Positions 53,567 to 63,544 are shown, counted from the first letter of the stretch. The stretch is DNA of 64,000 nt from Bartonella sp. HY328 (GCF_025449335.1 NZ_CP104883.1:2100501-2164500); one strand, 5' to 3'. Notes: a model not told the origin generated them from the sequence alone. Program-made: numbers and translations.

Positions 53567-54877
53567 TTACTTTTTGGATGATTTTATTGGATTTTTGCCA
53601 AAGGTAAATCCGGTTTCCACTACTTTTGATCCAAATTTATCACGCAATTTATCTATGGCTGTTTCAGCCGCCGCTCGTTTTGTCGCCTGTTCATCAACTA
53701 AATCAATCGGATCGGCTTGTTCATCATCACTTAATTGCTGAACGCCAATGCCAAGCAGGCGAAAAGAACTGCCGTCTAACTCACGATCCAATAAGTCGAC
53801 CCCAACACGAAAAATGCGATCTGCAATTTGCGTTGGATCACTTAAATGACGATTGCGCGTACGTAATTTAAAATCCTTGGTTTTCAACTTTAAAACTACG
53901 GTTTGGCCAGCAATATCACCTTTTTTCAAACGCTGTGAAACCAGCTCACTTAAATGGCGTAAAACCGCAATAAGGTCTTCGCGTTTTGATAAATCTTTTT
54001 CAAAAGTTCGCTCGGCTGACACGCTTTTCATGTCACTTTCCGGCTCAACACGGCGGTCATCTACCCCACGTGAAAGCCGAAATAAGCGTTGCCCCATCAC
54101 GCCATAACGGCGCATAAGCTCAACCTCTTCTATTTCTTGCAATTGCCCAATCTTGAATATGCCATCATTATTAAGTTTTGCTGCCATCATTTTGCCAACG
54201 CCCCAAATCATTTTTATCTCTTGCGAGGCTAAAAAGGACAAAGCTTCTTTTTGCCCAACAATCGAAAAACCGCGAGGTTTATCAAGATCGGAGGCAACTT
54301 TGGCTAAATATTTACAATAAGAAAGGCCGATAGAAACACTAATGCCAATTTCATTTTCAACTCGCTCGGCAAAACGTGCCAGAGTAAAGGCAGGCGGTGC
54401 CTTATGCAATTTCTCAGTGCCATGCAAATCCAAAAACGCTTCATCAATGGAAAGTGGTTCAACCAATGGCGTAAGTTCTAGCATCATTTGGCGAATTTCT
54501 TTACCTACTTTTGCATATTTTGCCATATCAGGAAAAATAACCACTGCTTGTGGACATGCTTCTAATGCTTTAAACATCGGCATGGCCGAGCGCACGCCAT
54601 AAATGCGCGCAATATAACAGCATGTGGATACTACGCCGCGTGTGCCGCCACCAATAATCACTGGCTTATCGCGCAATTCAGGCCTATCACGCTTTTCAAC
54701 AGAGGCATAAAAAGCATCACAATCAATATGCGCGATCGAAAGGCTATAAAGCTCATCATGAGCGATAATGCGCGGGCTGCCACATTTCACACATCGCTTT
54801 CGTTTATCGCGCTGAATAGTGAGGCAATCTCGGCAAAACCCAAAAATTGGCGTTGAAAAATCGCTTTCTTTTTCCAT
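53567..54877 (-). CDS. dinB: DNA polymerase IV with N-terminal zinc-ribbon-like extension
   Basis: A 436-residue Y-family polymerase. The palm shows IDCDAFYASVE and SIDEAFLD with the catalytic acids, and the little-finger domain follows. About 48 residues precede the polymerase core and contain CRDC (from residue 15) and CVKC (from residue 29), a four-cysteine zinc ribbon seen in several rhizobial DinB proteins. It copies damaged DNA. DUF3572 lies just upstream, with a one-base TAATG overlap, so the two are coupled. Confidence 0.94.
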   Translation of the reverse strand: MEKESDFSTPIFGFCRDCLTIQRDKRKRCVKCGSPRIIAHDELYSLSIAHIDCDAFYASVEKRDRPELRDKPVIIGGGTRGVVSTCCYIARIYGVRSAMPMFKALEACPQAVVIFPDMAKYAKVGKEIRQMMLELTPLVEPLSIDEAFLDLHGTEKLHKAPPAFTLARFAERVENEIGISVSIGLSYCKYLAKVASDLDKPRGFSIVGQKEALSFLASQEIKMIWGVGKMMAAKLNNDGIFKIGQLQEIEEVELMRRYGVMGQRLFRLSRGVDDRRVEPESDMKSVSAERTFEKDLSKREDLIAVLRHLSELVSQRLKKGDIAGQTVVLKLKTKDFKLRTRNRHLSDPTQIADRIFRVGVDLLDRELDGSSFRLLGIGVQQLSDDEQADPIDLVDEQATKRAAAETAIDKLRDKFGSKVVETGFTFGKNPIKSSKK

Positions 54878-55164
54878 TAAAACTCAATCGGTGAGCCGCC
54901 TGGCAGTGCAGCAAATGCCTCTGCAACACGCTCTGGCTGAATATTGGAGTTTTGGCAAAACATCATCAAACTGGGCTCATGATTAAGCAAAAAACTCAAA
55001 ACACCAGCTAAAAAACCAGGACTGCTCGCGGCTTGCCTAATATCTTGCCCGGCAATGCCACTTATTGCCATAAAGCGATCCAATAATTCTTGATCACCAG
55101 CCAAAAAACCAAGGGCAGTGATGGCAATTGTTTCAGCCTGTTCTTGATTGACACTATGTTTCAT
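54877..55164 (-). CDS. DUF3572 family protein
   Basis: A 95-residue protein; AETIAITALGFLAGDQELLDRF and a later QAASSPGFLAGVLSFLLNHEP match the DUF3572 pattern found beside dinB or divK in Hyphomicrobiales. Function unknown. The ATG at 55164 is chosen over 55200 because the family begins there. It overlaps dinB by one base and is translationally coupled. Confidence 0.82.
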   Translation of the reverse strand: MKHSVNQEQAETIAITALGFLAGDQELLDRFMAISGIAGQDIRQAASSPGFLAGVLSFLLNHEPSLMMFCQNSNIQPERVAEAFAALPGGSPIEF

Positions 55165-55422
55165 TAACCCATTGACCTCATTATGTTTGTTTATCCGCAC
55201 AAAAGCGAGCCATAGGCACGAATATAATTATTTATGCCTATGGATGTGCAAAACCTTACCATTTCCTTATAACAATTAATATGCTAGTTAGTATTATGTA
55301 GTTTTGCAGCACATTGTTGTAAAGCATAGCAAAAAATAATCATTCATCACAGTAGCTTTAAATTTTTGTAATTTTGCAAATTGCTGTAAAAAGACAAAAA
55401 TTAAAGCAGGAAGACTTAAACC

Positions 55423-55788
55423 ATGGCCAAAACAGTTTTAATTGTTGAAGATAATGAACTCAATATGAAGCTTTTTCGCGATCTTGTTGAAGCAACTGGT
55501 TATCAAACAGTAACAACACGCAATGGTTTAACGGTTCTTGAGTTGGCACGCGAACACCAACCAGACCTCATTTTAATGGATATTCAATTACCAGAAATTT
55601 CAGGCCTTGATGTGACGCGCCAATTAAAAGCCGATGCAGACCTTGCTTCTATTCCAGTGATCGCGGTCACAGCCTTTGCTATGAAAGGCGATGAAGAGCG
55701 AATAAGAGAAGGTGGCTGTGAAGAATATATGTCCAAGCCAATATCAGTACCGCAATTTATTGAGACCATTAAACGCTTTCTCGGTTAA
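55423..55788 (+). CDS. divK: DivK cell-cycle response regulator
   Basis: A 121-residue receiver domain: IVEDNELNMKLFRDL, phosphoacceptor D53 in LILMDIQLP, VTAFAMKGDEE and MSKPISV. It matches DivK, which links the PleC and DivJ kinases to CtrA control in alphaproteobacteria. AGGA lies upstream of the ATG. A pleD gene usually follows in relatives; here it is replaced by a 480-base gene-free stretch before dxs. Confidence 0.93.
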   Translation: MAKTVLIVEDNELNMKLFRDLVEATGYQTVTTRNGLTVLELAREHQPDLILMDIQLPEISGLDVTRQLKADADLASIPVIAVTAFAMKGDEERIREGGCEEYMSKPISVPQFIETIKRFLG

Positions 55789-56270
55789 GAATACTATGAG
55801 ACTTGGTTGCTAGCTCGCCCGATGACAGCCATCATCCCAAATGGCTTTAAACTGTAAATATTCATATAAATCACAATTTAGATAGCAGTTTCATTTACAA
55901 AAAGGTTTAGCCTTACCAATTGCAGTTTAGCCTTTTTTACCCGAGCATAGTCAAAAAAGGCAATGGCTTGCGCTCGTTATGCTTTTATTTTTTTAAATTA
56001 AAATAAACTTTATATTGTCATTGAAAAAAAACTATTTTTTAGCATATTATGAGAGCAAGGTGGCTTCTTATAAGAGCAATTTTATTTTGCTCAAGTGCTT
56101 ACATTATCCACACTATGAGCGTATTTTTAAAAAGCCATCATGAGTGATGGAGCAAAATCCCTTAGGATATTAAAATAAATTATATCATTTTTTTGCAATT
56201 TACGTTATGGCAACTATTTTAGAAAAATAGAAGTATTGTAAATACTAAGTTGCAGCCACGGAGTTTTATA
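55789..56270. other. Gene-free interval between divK and dxs
   Basis: About 480 AT-rich bases with no pleD or rpmG, which follow divK in many relatives. A GAGCAA/TTGCTC hairpin (56074-56092) and a short CCATCA/TGATGG hairpin (56135-56150) occur. No promoter was resolved with confidence. Confidence 0.4.
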
Positions 56271-58190
56271 TTGTCCCGCACCAAGACACCGCTATTAGAT
56301 CAGGTCCATTTTCCGGCGGATATGCGCAATATGCCGGAAGCAGACTTACCGCAACTTGCAGAAGAGTTGCGTAGCGAAACGATTGATGCGGTTTCAGTAA
56401 CCGGCGGCCACCTAGGTGCTGGACTTGGTGTGGTAGAGCTAACCGTTGCTTTACATTATGTTTTTGATACACCCCACGACCGTATTATTTGGGACGTAGG
56501 ACACCAAGCTTATCCGCATAAAATTCTAACCGGACGGCGCGATACCATCCGAACATTACGCCAAGAAAATGGTCTTTCGGGTTTTACCAAACGTAGCGAA
56601 AGCGATTATGATGCTTTTGGCGCAGGGCATTCTTCTACATCAATTTCAGCAGGGCTTGGCATGGCTGTTGCCGCTGAACTTAATGATGAAAAGCGCAATG
56701 TTATCGCCGTTATTGGTGACGGCTCAATGTCTGCTGGCATGGCCTATGAAGCAATGAATAATGCTGGCGCGATGGATGCCCGCCTTATTATCATTTTAAA
56801 CGATAATGATATGTCAATTGCGCCATCGACAGGGTCAATGAGCGCTTATCTTGCACGCCTTGTTTCTAATCCCGGTTTTAGAACTTTACGTGAGCGTGCC
56901 AAAGAACTTACCAAAAAACTACCCAAATTCTTTTGGGATAGAATGCGCCGCTCTGAAGGTTATGCGCGCGGCATGTTGACCGGCGGCACATTATTTGAAG
57001 AGCTGGGTCTTTATTATGTTGGCCCGATTGACGGCCATAATCTAGACCATCTATTACCAGTGCTAAAAAATGTTCGGGAAAATCCCTTTGGCCCTGTTCT
57101 TATTCATGTGGTTACCAAAAAAGGCAAAGGCTATCCACCAGCAGAGGCTGCAAGCGACAAATATCACGGCGTTAATAAATTTGATGTTATCACTGGTAAG
57201 CAAGCAAAGGCACCAAGCAATACGCCAAGCTATACCAAGGTTTTTTCATCAAGCCTCATTGAAGAAGCCCGTCATGATGATAAAATTGTTGCCATTACTG
57301 CCGCCATGCCGGGCGGTACGGGGCTTGACCAATTCGGACTTGAATTTCCAAAGCGCATCTTTGATGTAGGCATTGCCGAGCAACATGCTGTAACTTTTGC
57401 AGCTGGCCTTGCGGCTGAAGGCTTCAAGCCATTTACCGCCATTTATTCAACCTTTTTACAACGTGGCTATGACCAAATTGTCCATGATGTGTCAATACAA
57501 AACTTGCCTGTTCGTTTTGCCATTGATCGCGCAGGCTTTGTTGGTGCAGATGGTGCAACCCATGCAGGTAGCTTTGACACAGGATTTTTAACAGCCCTAC
57601 CTGGTTTTGTGGTTATGGCTCCCTCAGACAATCTAGAACTGATGCATATGGTGCGCACAGCTGCTGCCTATGACCAAGGGCCGATTTCTTTCCGCTATCC
57701 TCGTGGTGAAGGTGCCGGTCTTGAATTGCCGCAACGCGGTGAAATCATTGAAATTGGCAAAGGCAGAATTATACGTGAAGGCACAAAAATAGCGCTTTTG
57801 TCCTTTGGAACGCGCCTTGGTGAAGCTTTACTTGCCGCCGATGAGTTAGCCGCTGCAGGTCTTTCGACCACCGTTGCCGATGCACGCTTTGCAAAACCGC
57901 TAGACGAAGACTTAATCGCACGCCTTGCTAAAGAGCATGAAGTTTTAATAACTATTGAAGAAGGCGCAATGAACGGCTTTGGCGCACAAGTACTACAACT
58001 CTTGGCGCAAAAGGGCTTACTTGAGCATGGTTTAAAAATTCGCACACTGACACTACCTGACAGCTACCTTGCCCATGGTAATCAAGATAAAGTACTTGCA
58101 CGTATTGGCCTTGGTCATGACGGTATTGTTGAAGCCGTATTTAATGCACTTGGACGAGATCTCGCCAAGCAGCCACAAATTAGGGCTTAA
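56271..58190 (+). CDS. dxs: 1-deoxy-D-xylulose-5-phosphate synthase
   Basis: A 639-residue thiamine-diphosphate enzyme: KTPLLDQV, GDGSMSAGMAYEAMN (the GDG...N ThDP motif), DGHNLDHL, and a C-terminal transketolase-like domain with GIAEQHAVTFAAGLA. It makes DXP from pyruvate and glyceraldehyde 3-phosphate for isoprenoids, thiamine and PLP. The start is TTG at 56271, with GGAG seven bases upstream. tlyA follows seven bases after the stop, so they form an operon. Confidence 0.95.
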   Translation: MSRTKTPLLDQVHFPADMRNMPEADLPQLAEELRSETIDAVSVTGGHLGAGLGVVELTVALHYVFDTPHDRIIWDVGHQAYPHKILTGRRDTIRTLRQENGLSGFTKRSESDYDAFGAGHSSTSISAGLGMAVAAELNDEKRNVIAVIGDGSMSAGMAYEAMNNAGAMDARLIIILNDNDMSIAPSTGSMSAYLARLVSNPGFRTLRERAKELTKKLPKFFWDRMRRSEGYARGMLTGGTLFEELGLYYVGPIDGHNLDHLLPVLKNVRENPFGPVLIHVVTKKGKGYPPAEAASDKYHGVNKFDVITGKQAKAPSNTPSYTKVFSSSLIEEARHDDKIVAITAAMPGGTGLDQFGLEFPKRIFDVGIAEQHAVTFAAGLAAEGFKPFTAIYSTFLQRGYDQIVHDVSIQNLPVRFAIDRAGFVGADGATHAGSFDTGFLTALPGFVVMAPSDNLELMHMVRTAAAYDQGPISFRYPRGEGAGLELPQRGEIIEIGKGRIIREGTKIALLSFGTRLGEALLAADELAAAGLSTTVADARFAKPLDEDLIARLAKEHEVLITIEEGAMNGFGAQVLQLLAQKGLLEHGLKIRTLTLPDSYLAHGNQDKVLARIGLGHDGIVEAVFNALGRDLAKQPQIRA

Positions 58191-58196
58191 AGTAAA

Positions 58197-58982
58197 GTGC
58201 CCAAAAAGGATGATCAAAAGCCTGATCAAATTGGTGTTAATTCGCGGCTAAGACTTGACCAATTATTAGTTGAACGTGATATTTTTTCAACGCGGTCGAG
58301 AGCACGCGATGCAATTGAACGAGGCACTGTTAAAGTAGGCAATACGGTAATAACCAAAGCTGGCGCTTTAACACCTTACGACGCGAATATTGAAGTTGAC
58401 GATCCTGCCAAGGCTTATGTGTCACGCGCCGCCCTAAAGTTGATTGGTGCGCTTGATCATTTTAAAATTGATGTAAAAAATAGTCATTGCATAGATGTTG
58501 GATCTTCCACTGGTGGCTTTAGCCAAGTACTTTTGGAGCGTGGTGCAAGCCATGTAACCGCTATTGATGTGGGGCATGGACAATTTCACCCATCTTTGCA
58601 AGATGATCCCCGAATTACCTTGCATGAAGGTTTGAATGCCCGTAATTTGCAAAAAATACATCTTGGCGGTGAAAGACTCGATCTTGTCGTTTCAGATGTT
58701 AGTTTTATATCTCTAACCCTCGCACTGCCACCTGCACTGGAACTTGCCAATAACAATGCCAAAGCAATATTGCTGCTAAAGCCACAATTCGAAGTTGGGC
58801 GTGAATCCATTGGCAAAGGCGGTCTGGTTAAAGACAAAAAAGCGGTAGAACGCGTTAAGGCCGCGCTTTTTGAGTGGTTAGATAATTTACCGCAATGGCG
58901 CGCTATTGATCTTATTGCCTCGCCCATTGAAGGGGGAGATGGTAATCAGGAATTCTTACTTTATGGAGTGAAAGACAAGTGA
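58197..58982 (+). CDS. tlyA: TlyA-family rRNA methyltransferase (hemolysin-like)
   Basis: A 261-residue protein. An S4 domain (LRLDQLLVERDIF...RARDAIERG) precedes an FtsJ-type domain with CIDVGSSTGGFSQVLL as the SAM-binding motif. TlyA methylates ribose in 16S and 23S rRNA in mycobacteria and others; older annotations say hemolysin. The start is GTG at 58197, with a weak ribosome site, seven bases below dxs. The stop overlaps the next start as GTGA. Confidence 0.92.
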   Translation: MPKKDDQKPDQIGVNSRLRLDQLLVERDIFSTRSRARDAIERGTVKVGNTVITKAGALTPYDANIEVDDPAKAYVSRAALKLIGALDHFKIDVKNSHCIDVGSSTGGFSQVLLERGASHVTAIDVGHGQFHPSLQDDPRITLHEGLNARNLQKIHLGGERLDLVVSDVSFISLTLALPPALELANNNAKAILLLKPQFEVGRESIGKGGLVKDKKAVERVKAALFEWLDNLPQWRAIDLIASPIEGGDGNQEFLLYGVKDK

Positions 58983-60232
58983 CGAAAGATGTTATAATAA
59001 CTGCCGTTGGAGCTGGTGGCGATGGTATTGCCAAAGGTTCATCGGGCAATATTTACGTCCCTTTCACCCTGCCAGGCGAAAAGGCAAATGTTGCAACCGA
59101 GGGTGATAAAGGCACGCTCATTGCGCTGACAAGCAAATCCAATGAGCGTATCGAGCCAACTTGTGTCTATTTTGAAGATTGCGGTGGTTGCTCGTTGCAA
59201 CATTGGAACCGTGAAAATTATGAAGCGTGGAAACGTGACCTTGTTGTTCATGCCTTAGAAGCGCGTGGTTTGAAGACTGAAGTTGCACCACTCATTTCCT
59301 GCGAACCACAAACAAGGCGTCGTATCGTCTTAACTGCTAAAGCTACTCCAAAAGGGTTGGTTCTTGGTTTTAACCGCTACCAAAGTAACGAGATTGTTGA
59401 AATTCATGAATGTCCTGTCACCGTTGAGGCCATAACATCACGCTTTGATGATATTCATGCCATAGCGGCGGTTTTGCAAGATAATGCCCGTAGTTTTCAT
59501 GTGACGGTGACAGCTGCCAATAACGGCCTTGATATTATGATTTCTGGTGTTGAAAATATCGAAGATCGCCACCGCCAGCGTCTCACAACTCTTGCTATCA
59601 AATTAAACATCGCAAGAATTGCCATTGACGATGAAATCATCATTGAAGTTGCAAAGCCCTTAATTGATTTTGATGGCGTTGAAGTTATCCTGCCACCAGG
59701 TGGTTTTTTACAAGCTACCAAGGAAGCAGAAATCGCAATGACAGGCATTGCAGTTAACTGGCTAAAAAAGACGAAAAATGCAGTAGATCTGTTTTCAGGA
59801 TCTGGCACATTTACTTTCCCAATGGCCAAAAAAATGAACGTAAAAGCTGTTGAGAATACTTCTGCAGCTTTACAAGCCTTGGATCGCGCTAGCCGTTACG
59901 CAACGGGGTTAAAGACAGTGGCCCACGAAGAACGCGATTTGTTCCGCCGGCCATTAAACACCAAGGAACTTGTACAGTTTGATGGTCTTGTTTTTGATCC
60001 ACCACGCGCCGGTGCTGAAGAACAAGCAAAAGAAATAGCCAACGCTATTATTAGCCGCGTAGTTGCTGTTTCCTGCAATCCTGTAACATTAGCACGTGAT
60101 TTATCAATCCTAGTTAAAGGCGGCTATAAGCTTGAAAAAGTGATACCAGTTGACCAGTTTTTATGGTCACCCCATGTGGAGGCTGTCGCGCTTTTAAGTA
60201 AAAGAAATCCAAAACCTGGCTGGAAGCTATAA
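58979..60232 (+). CDS. Fe-S cluster RNA m5U methyltransferase (RlmD/TrmA-like)
   Basis: A 417-residue class I methyltransferase of the RumA/TrmA superfamily. C-x5-C-x2-C in the segment CVYFEDCGGC, with an earlier or later fourth Cys, suits the 4Fe-4S cluster of RlmC/RlmD-type enzymes. DLFSGSGTFTFPMA is the SAM-binding motif, and FDPPRAGAEEQ and SCNPVTLARD carry the catalytic nucleophile. It probably methylates uridine in 23S rRNA, target inferred from family. The start is GTG at 58979, overlapping tlyA. Confidence 0.9.
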   Translation: MTKDVIITAVGAGGDGIAKGSSGNIYVPFTLPGEKANVATEGDKGTLIALTSKSNERIEPTCVYFEDCGGCSLQHWNRENYEAWKRDLVVHALEARGLKTEVAPLISCEPQTRRRIVLTAKATPKGLVLGFNRYQSNEIVEIHECPVTVEAITSRFDDIHAIAAVLQDNARSFHVTVTAANNGLDIMISGVENIEDRHRQRLTTLAIKLNIARIAIDDEIIIEVAKPLIDFDGVEVILPPGGFLQATKEAEIAMTGIAVNWLKKTKNAVDLFSGSGTFTFPMAKKMNVKAVENTSAALQALDRASRYATGLKTVAHEERDLFRRPLNTKELVQFDGLVFDPPRAGAEEQAKEIANAIISRVVAVSCNPVTLARDLSILVKGGYKLEKVIPVDQFLWSPHVEAVALLSKRNPKPGWKL

Positions 60233-60247
60233 AAGATCCATTTAAAC

Positions 60248-60278
60248 TAAAAAGCCATGCAATTAGCATGGCTTTTTA
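60248..60278 (+). terminator. Terminator of the dxs-tlyA-methyltransferase operon
   Basis: Perfect 13-bp arms (60248-60260, 60266-60278) with a five-base loop and T-run, 15 bases after the stop. Confidence 0.92.
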
Positions 60279-60345
60279 GCATTATAATGCCGAATTTCTG
60301 ACACATCATTTCAAATTCATCAAAAAAGAAACCAAATATTTCAAT

Positions 60346-61296
60346 TCAAGTGCGTAATTTTATATGTTCTATACGATGACAAGTCGGACAAAGCAGTGCA
60401 AAATCATTTATACTGGTAAGGCGTACGCCTTCCGCCAATGGATCCTTATGATGAATATCAAAAAAACTGCGCTTGGAAACTTTCAGTATTTTAGATAAAT
60501 TACTAGGATCAAAGCCGCAACAATCACATTGAAAACTATTTTCTTTTTCTCGTTGTCTCAAAAAATCAGCAAGTAATAAACGCGAACGTTTTCTAATCAT
60601 AGTTAAGCGTTCACCACTATGCCCTTCCAAAGCAAGCAACGCTAAATCACGATCAATCATTTGATGTAAATGCTTAGCAACCTTCATCGGTTCTGTAGCT
60701 CTATCGTCGATGTCTTTGGCTATCATCTGCCAAATATCAGTACTGCATGACTGCATATTAAGAGTCAACTCACCCAATGGCTTCCTTACTTCATCGTCGA
60801 TAAGCCGCAATGATTTAGATGCATGTTGGAATAAGCGCCGATAAATATCAGTTCCCAAAATATCTTCTGCCAAAGGTTTGCCGACAATCTCATAACTTTC
60901 TACTACCCTAAAAGCCACCGACCACCGGTATTTTTTTCCTTCTTTAGACCAGATATTTTGCAGCGCCCGATATTCCTTACGACTTAAGATATTTGAAAGC
61001 TTTTCAGCAACAGGATTTAGTTTGTGGACGGCAATAAAACGCCCTGCATTGCATTTATGAAACATACGTGCGTGCAGATATTGACGTTCATCTAAAAATT
61101 TACGGTTTGGATTGCGAAATTTCTTCGTTACATATTCAATGATATAACCATTAGAAACAAGTTTATTAATATAGTTTTCGCATTTATTACGCGATTCAAG
61201 CGTATCTTTTGCAGGCGTAAACCCAATCCAACTTTTCCTACATAACCAATCTGTTTTTGCAACCGTAACCGGTGCTGATAAATCTTTAATTTTCAT
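60346..61296 (-). CDS. HNH endonuclease-domain protein, accessory
   Basis: A 316-residue protein. The C-terminal about 65 residues form an HNH domain with a zinc-binding CDCCGF, the catalytic DIHHKDPL, and the CPTCHRIEH pair. The N-terminal 240 residues are helical and unrecognised. Stand-alone McrA-like HNH proteins are often defence or mobile-element nucleases. It lies alone between the conserved methyltransferase operon and the ribosomal alpha operon, an odd place suggesting insertion. Base composition is AT-rich. Confidence 0.82.
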   Translation of the reverse strand: MKIKDLSAPVTVAKTDWLCRKSWIGFTPAKDTLESRNKCENYINKLVSNGYIIEYVTKKFRNPNRKFLDERQYLHARMFHKCNAGRFIAVHKLNPVAEKLSNILSRKEYRALQNIWSKEGKKYRWSVAFRVVESYEIVGKPLAEDILGTDIYRRLFQHASKSLRLIDDEVRKPLGELTLNMQSCSTDIWQMIAKDIDDRATEPMKVAKHLHQMIDRDLALLALEGHSGERLTMIRKRSRLLLADFLRQREKENSFQCDCCGFDPSNLSKILKVSKRSFFDIHHKDPLAEGVRLTSINDFALLCPTCHRIEHIKLRT

Positions 61297-61393
61297 GGAG
61301 TACCCCGCATAAACTTCTTATATAAAATTAGGGCGCGAGTAAAACGGTAAAAATTTAACTAGTCAATATCAATTCAAAAAACCCGAAAAAAGC

Positions 61394-61427
61394 AAAAAGC
61401 CCGCTATAAAACCATAGCGGGCTTTTT
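61394..61427. terminator. Terminator of the ribosomal alpha operon (bidirectional hairpin)
   Basis: AAAAAGCCCGCTAT (61394-61407) and ATAGCGGGCTTTTT (61414-61427), loop AAAACC, T-runs on both strands. It serves rplQ (-). Confidence 0.93.
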
Positions 61428-61451
61428 AATATTATACGAACTTAAATTAGA

Positions 61452-61880
61452 TTAAGCAGCGTTTGCTTCTTCTTTTGCAGCAGCTTCAGTGCGAGCACGG
61501 TCAGCTGCGCCTTTTGCGTTAACATCGCGTTCAACAAACTCGATTACAGCTAAAGGTGCATTATCACCAGCACGGAAACCGGCTTTCATAATACGCAAAT
61601 AGCCGCCATTACGAGTAGCATAACGAGGTGCAAGCGTATCAAACAACTTAGCAACAAGTTTAGCATCGCGAATAGCTGAAATGGCTTGACGACGAGCGTG
61701 TAAACCGCCGCGCTTACCTAAAGTTACTAGCTTTTCTACGATTGGACGAATTTCTTTAGCTTTAGGCAGCGTAGTCACGATCTGCTCGTGTTCGATTAAC
61801 GATGCCGCCATATTGGCGAACATTGCTTTACGATGACTTGCAGTCCGGTTCAGCTTGCGGCCTGAATTACCATGGCGCAT
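61452..61880 (-). CDS. rplQ: 50S ribosomal protein L17
   Basis: A 142-residue L17: MRHGNSGRKLNRTASHRKAM is the family N-terminus, and an Ala/Glu-rich extension at the C-terminus is common in alphaproteobacteria. It is the last gene of the alpha operon, 24 bases after rpoA, followed by the terminator at 61394-61427. Confidence 0.98.
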   Translation of the reverse strand: MRHGNSGRKLNRTASHRKAMFANMAASLIEHEQIVTTLPKAKEIRPIVEKLVTLGKRGGLHARRQAISAIRDAKLVAKLFDTLAPRYATRNGGYLRIMKAGFRAGDNAPLAVIEFVERDVNAKGAADRARTEAAAKEEANAA

Positions 61881-61904
61881 GAGCTTTCTCCTTCAATTAA
61901 TGGC

Positions 61905-62918
61905 TCAATATTGATCTTCATAGCGCTTTGCAAGATCATCGATATTCTCTGGCGGCCAAGCTGGTATTTCCATACCAAGATGTAGACCCATGCCAGCGAG
62001 AACTTCTTTAATCTCGTTAAGCGATTTACGGCCAAAATTCGGGGTCCGCAACATTTCGGATTCCGTCTTTTGGATGAGGTCGCCAATATAAACGATATTA
62101 TCGTTTTTAAGGCAATTGGCTGAACGAACAGAAAGCTCCAGCTCGTCCACTTTCTTAAGAAGTGCAGGATTGAATGCAAGTTCAGAAACTTGCTCTTGCG
62201 GAGCTTCTTTTTGTGGCTCTTCAAAGTTAACAAAAACAGAAAGCTGGTCTTGCAAAATACGAGCTGCAAAAGCAACTGCATCTTCACCACTAACTGCACC
62301 ATTGGTTTCAATGGTTAAAGTCAACTTATCATAATCAAGAACTTGTCCTTCACGGGTATTTTCTACCTTGTAGGATACTTTGCGAACCGGTGAGAAAAGG
62401 CTATCAACTGGAATAAGACCAATTGGTGCATCTTCAGCGCGATTACGATCGGAAGGCACATAGCCTTTACCATTATTAACGGTAAATTCCATGCGGATTT
62501 CCGCACCTTCATCAAGTGTACAAATAACAAGATCAGGATTGAGAATTTCACTATCGCCAACAGTTTGAATATCACCAGCGGTGACAACACCTGGTCCTTC
62601 TTTACGAACAACCATGCGCTTTGGACCATCTCCATCCATACGGATAGCAATTTCCTTAATATTCAAAATAATATCTGTCACATCTTCGCGAACACCTGGG
62701 ATTGATGAGAATTCATGAAGAACACCATCGATCTGAACAGCAGTAACTGCTGCACCACGAAGAGATGAAAGAAGAACGCGTCTTAGCGCGTTACCGATAG
62801 TCAAACCAAAACCACGTTCAAGAGGCTCAGCTACCAAAGTTGCTTTTGTAAAAGAAGCATCACTTTGAAACTCAACTTTACTCGGCTTGATTAATTCCTG
62901 CCAGTTTTTTTGGATCAT
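61905..62918 (-). CDS. rpoA: RNA polymerase alpha subunit
   Basis: A 337-residue alpha subunit. The N-terminal assembly domain has LERGFGLTIGNALRRVLLSS, and the C-terminal UP-element binding domain follows a linker and contains LELSVRSANCLKNDNI and GRKSLNEIKEVL. The ATG at 62918 (MIQKNWQEL) with AGGA upstream is preferred to 62951. Operon order rpsM-rpsK-rpoA-rplQ is the standard one. Confidence 0.98.
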   Translation of the reverse strand: MIQKNWQELIKPSKVEFQSDASFTKATLVAEPLERGFGLTIGNALRRVLLSSLRGAAVTAVQIDGVLHEFSSIPGVREDVTDIILNIKEIAIRMDGDGPKRMVVRKEGPGVVTAGDIQTVGDSEILNPDLVICTLDEGAEIRMEFTVNNGKGYVPSDRNRAEDAPIGLIPVDSLFSPVRKVSYKVENTREGQVLDYDKLTLTIETNGAVSGEDAVAFAARILQDQLSVFVNFEEPQKEAPQEQVSELAFNPALLKKVDELELSVRSANCLKNDNIVYIGDLIQKTESEMLRTPNFGRKSLNEIKEVLAGMGLHLGMEIPAWPPENIDDLAKRYEDQY

Positions 62919-63011
62919 GATTAAATTCCTGTCCTTAGCTTTTGTCACCATCCATTCGTGACAATGAGCATGAACGCTAAAGGGGCCCCTTTAGCTAATA
63001 AAACAGCCAAA

Positions 63012-63401
63012 TTAAACGCGGCGCTTTTTACGTGGACGACAGCCATTATGTGGAATTGGCGTCACATCGCGAATAGAAGTAATCACAAAACCAGCAGCTT
63101 GCAACGCACGAAGTGCAGATTCACGGCCAGAACCTGGACCGCAAACTTCAACTTCTAACGAGCGCATGCCATGCTCTTGAGCTTTTTTCGCACAATCTTC
63201 TGCGGCAACCTGTGCTGCAAATGGAGTGGATTTACGTGAACCCTTGAACCCCTGCGCACCGGCTGAAGACCATGCAATTGCATTGCCTTGAGCATCGGTA
63301 ATTGTAATCATTGTGTTGTTGAATGTTGAATTAACATGCGCAACACCTGATGAAATATTTTTACGTTCGCGCCGGCGAACACGTGTGGCTTCCTTTGCCA
63401 T
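63012..63401 (-). CDS. rpsK: 30S ribosomal protein S11
   Basis: A 129-residue S11: GVAHVNSTFNNTMITITDAQG and DVTPIPHNGCRPRKKRRV are the family core and C-terminus. It starts at an ATG with an AGGTAGAA-like site. It lies in the alpha operon between rpsM and rpoA. Confidence 0.98.
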   Translation of the reverse strand: MAKEATRVRRRERKNISSGVAHVNSTFNNTMITITDAQGNAIAWSSAGAQGFKGSRKSTPFAAQVAAEDCAKKAQEHGMRSLEVEVCGPGSGRESALRALQAAGFVITSIRDVTPIPHNGCRPRKKRRV

Positions 63402-63518
63402 ATTCTACCTTTCAATCGATCTCTACACTGCCGTAACTTCAGCAGCTCCACCCATTCCTATTTTTGACTTATCAACTTAATAAGCCGTAAGAAAGGGACA
63501 GCAAATCTTAAAATAGAC

Positions 63519-63536
63519 AACCAGATTTATCTGGTT
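63519..63536. repeat. Small hairpin in the rpsM-rpsK spacer
   Basis: AACCAGAT/ATCTGGTT, eight-base arms with a TT centre, just below the rpsM stop. Too short and without a T-run to be a terminator; maybe an mRNA processing or stability site. Confidence 0.4.
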
Positions 63537-63544
63537 AACTATGA

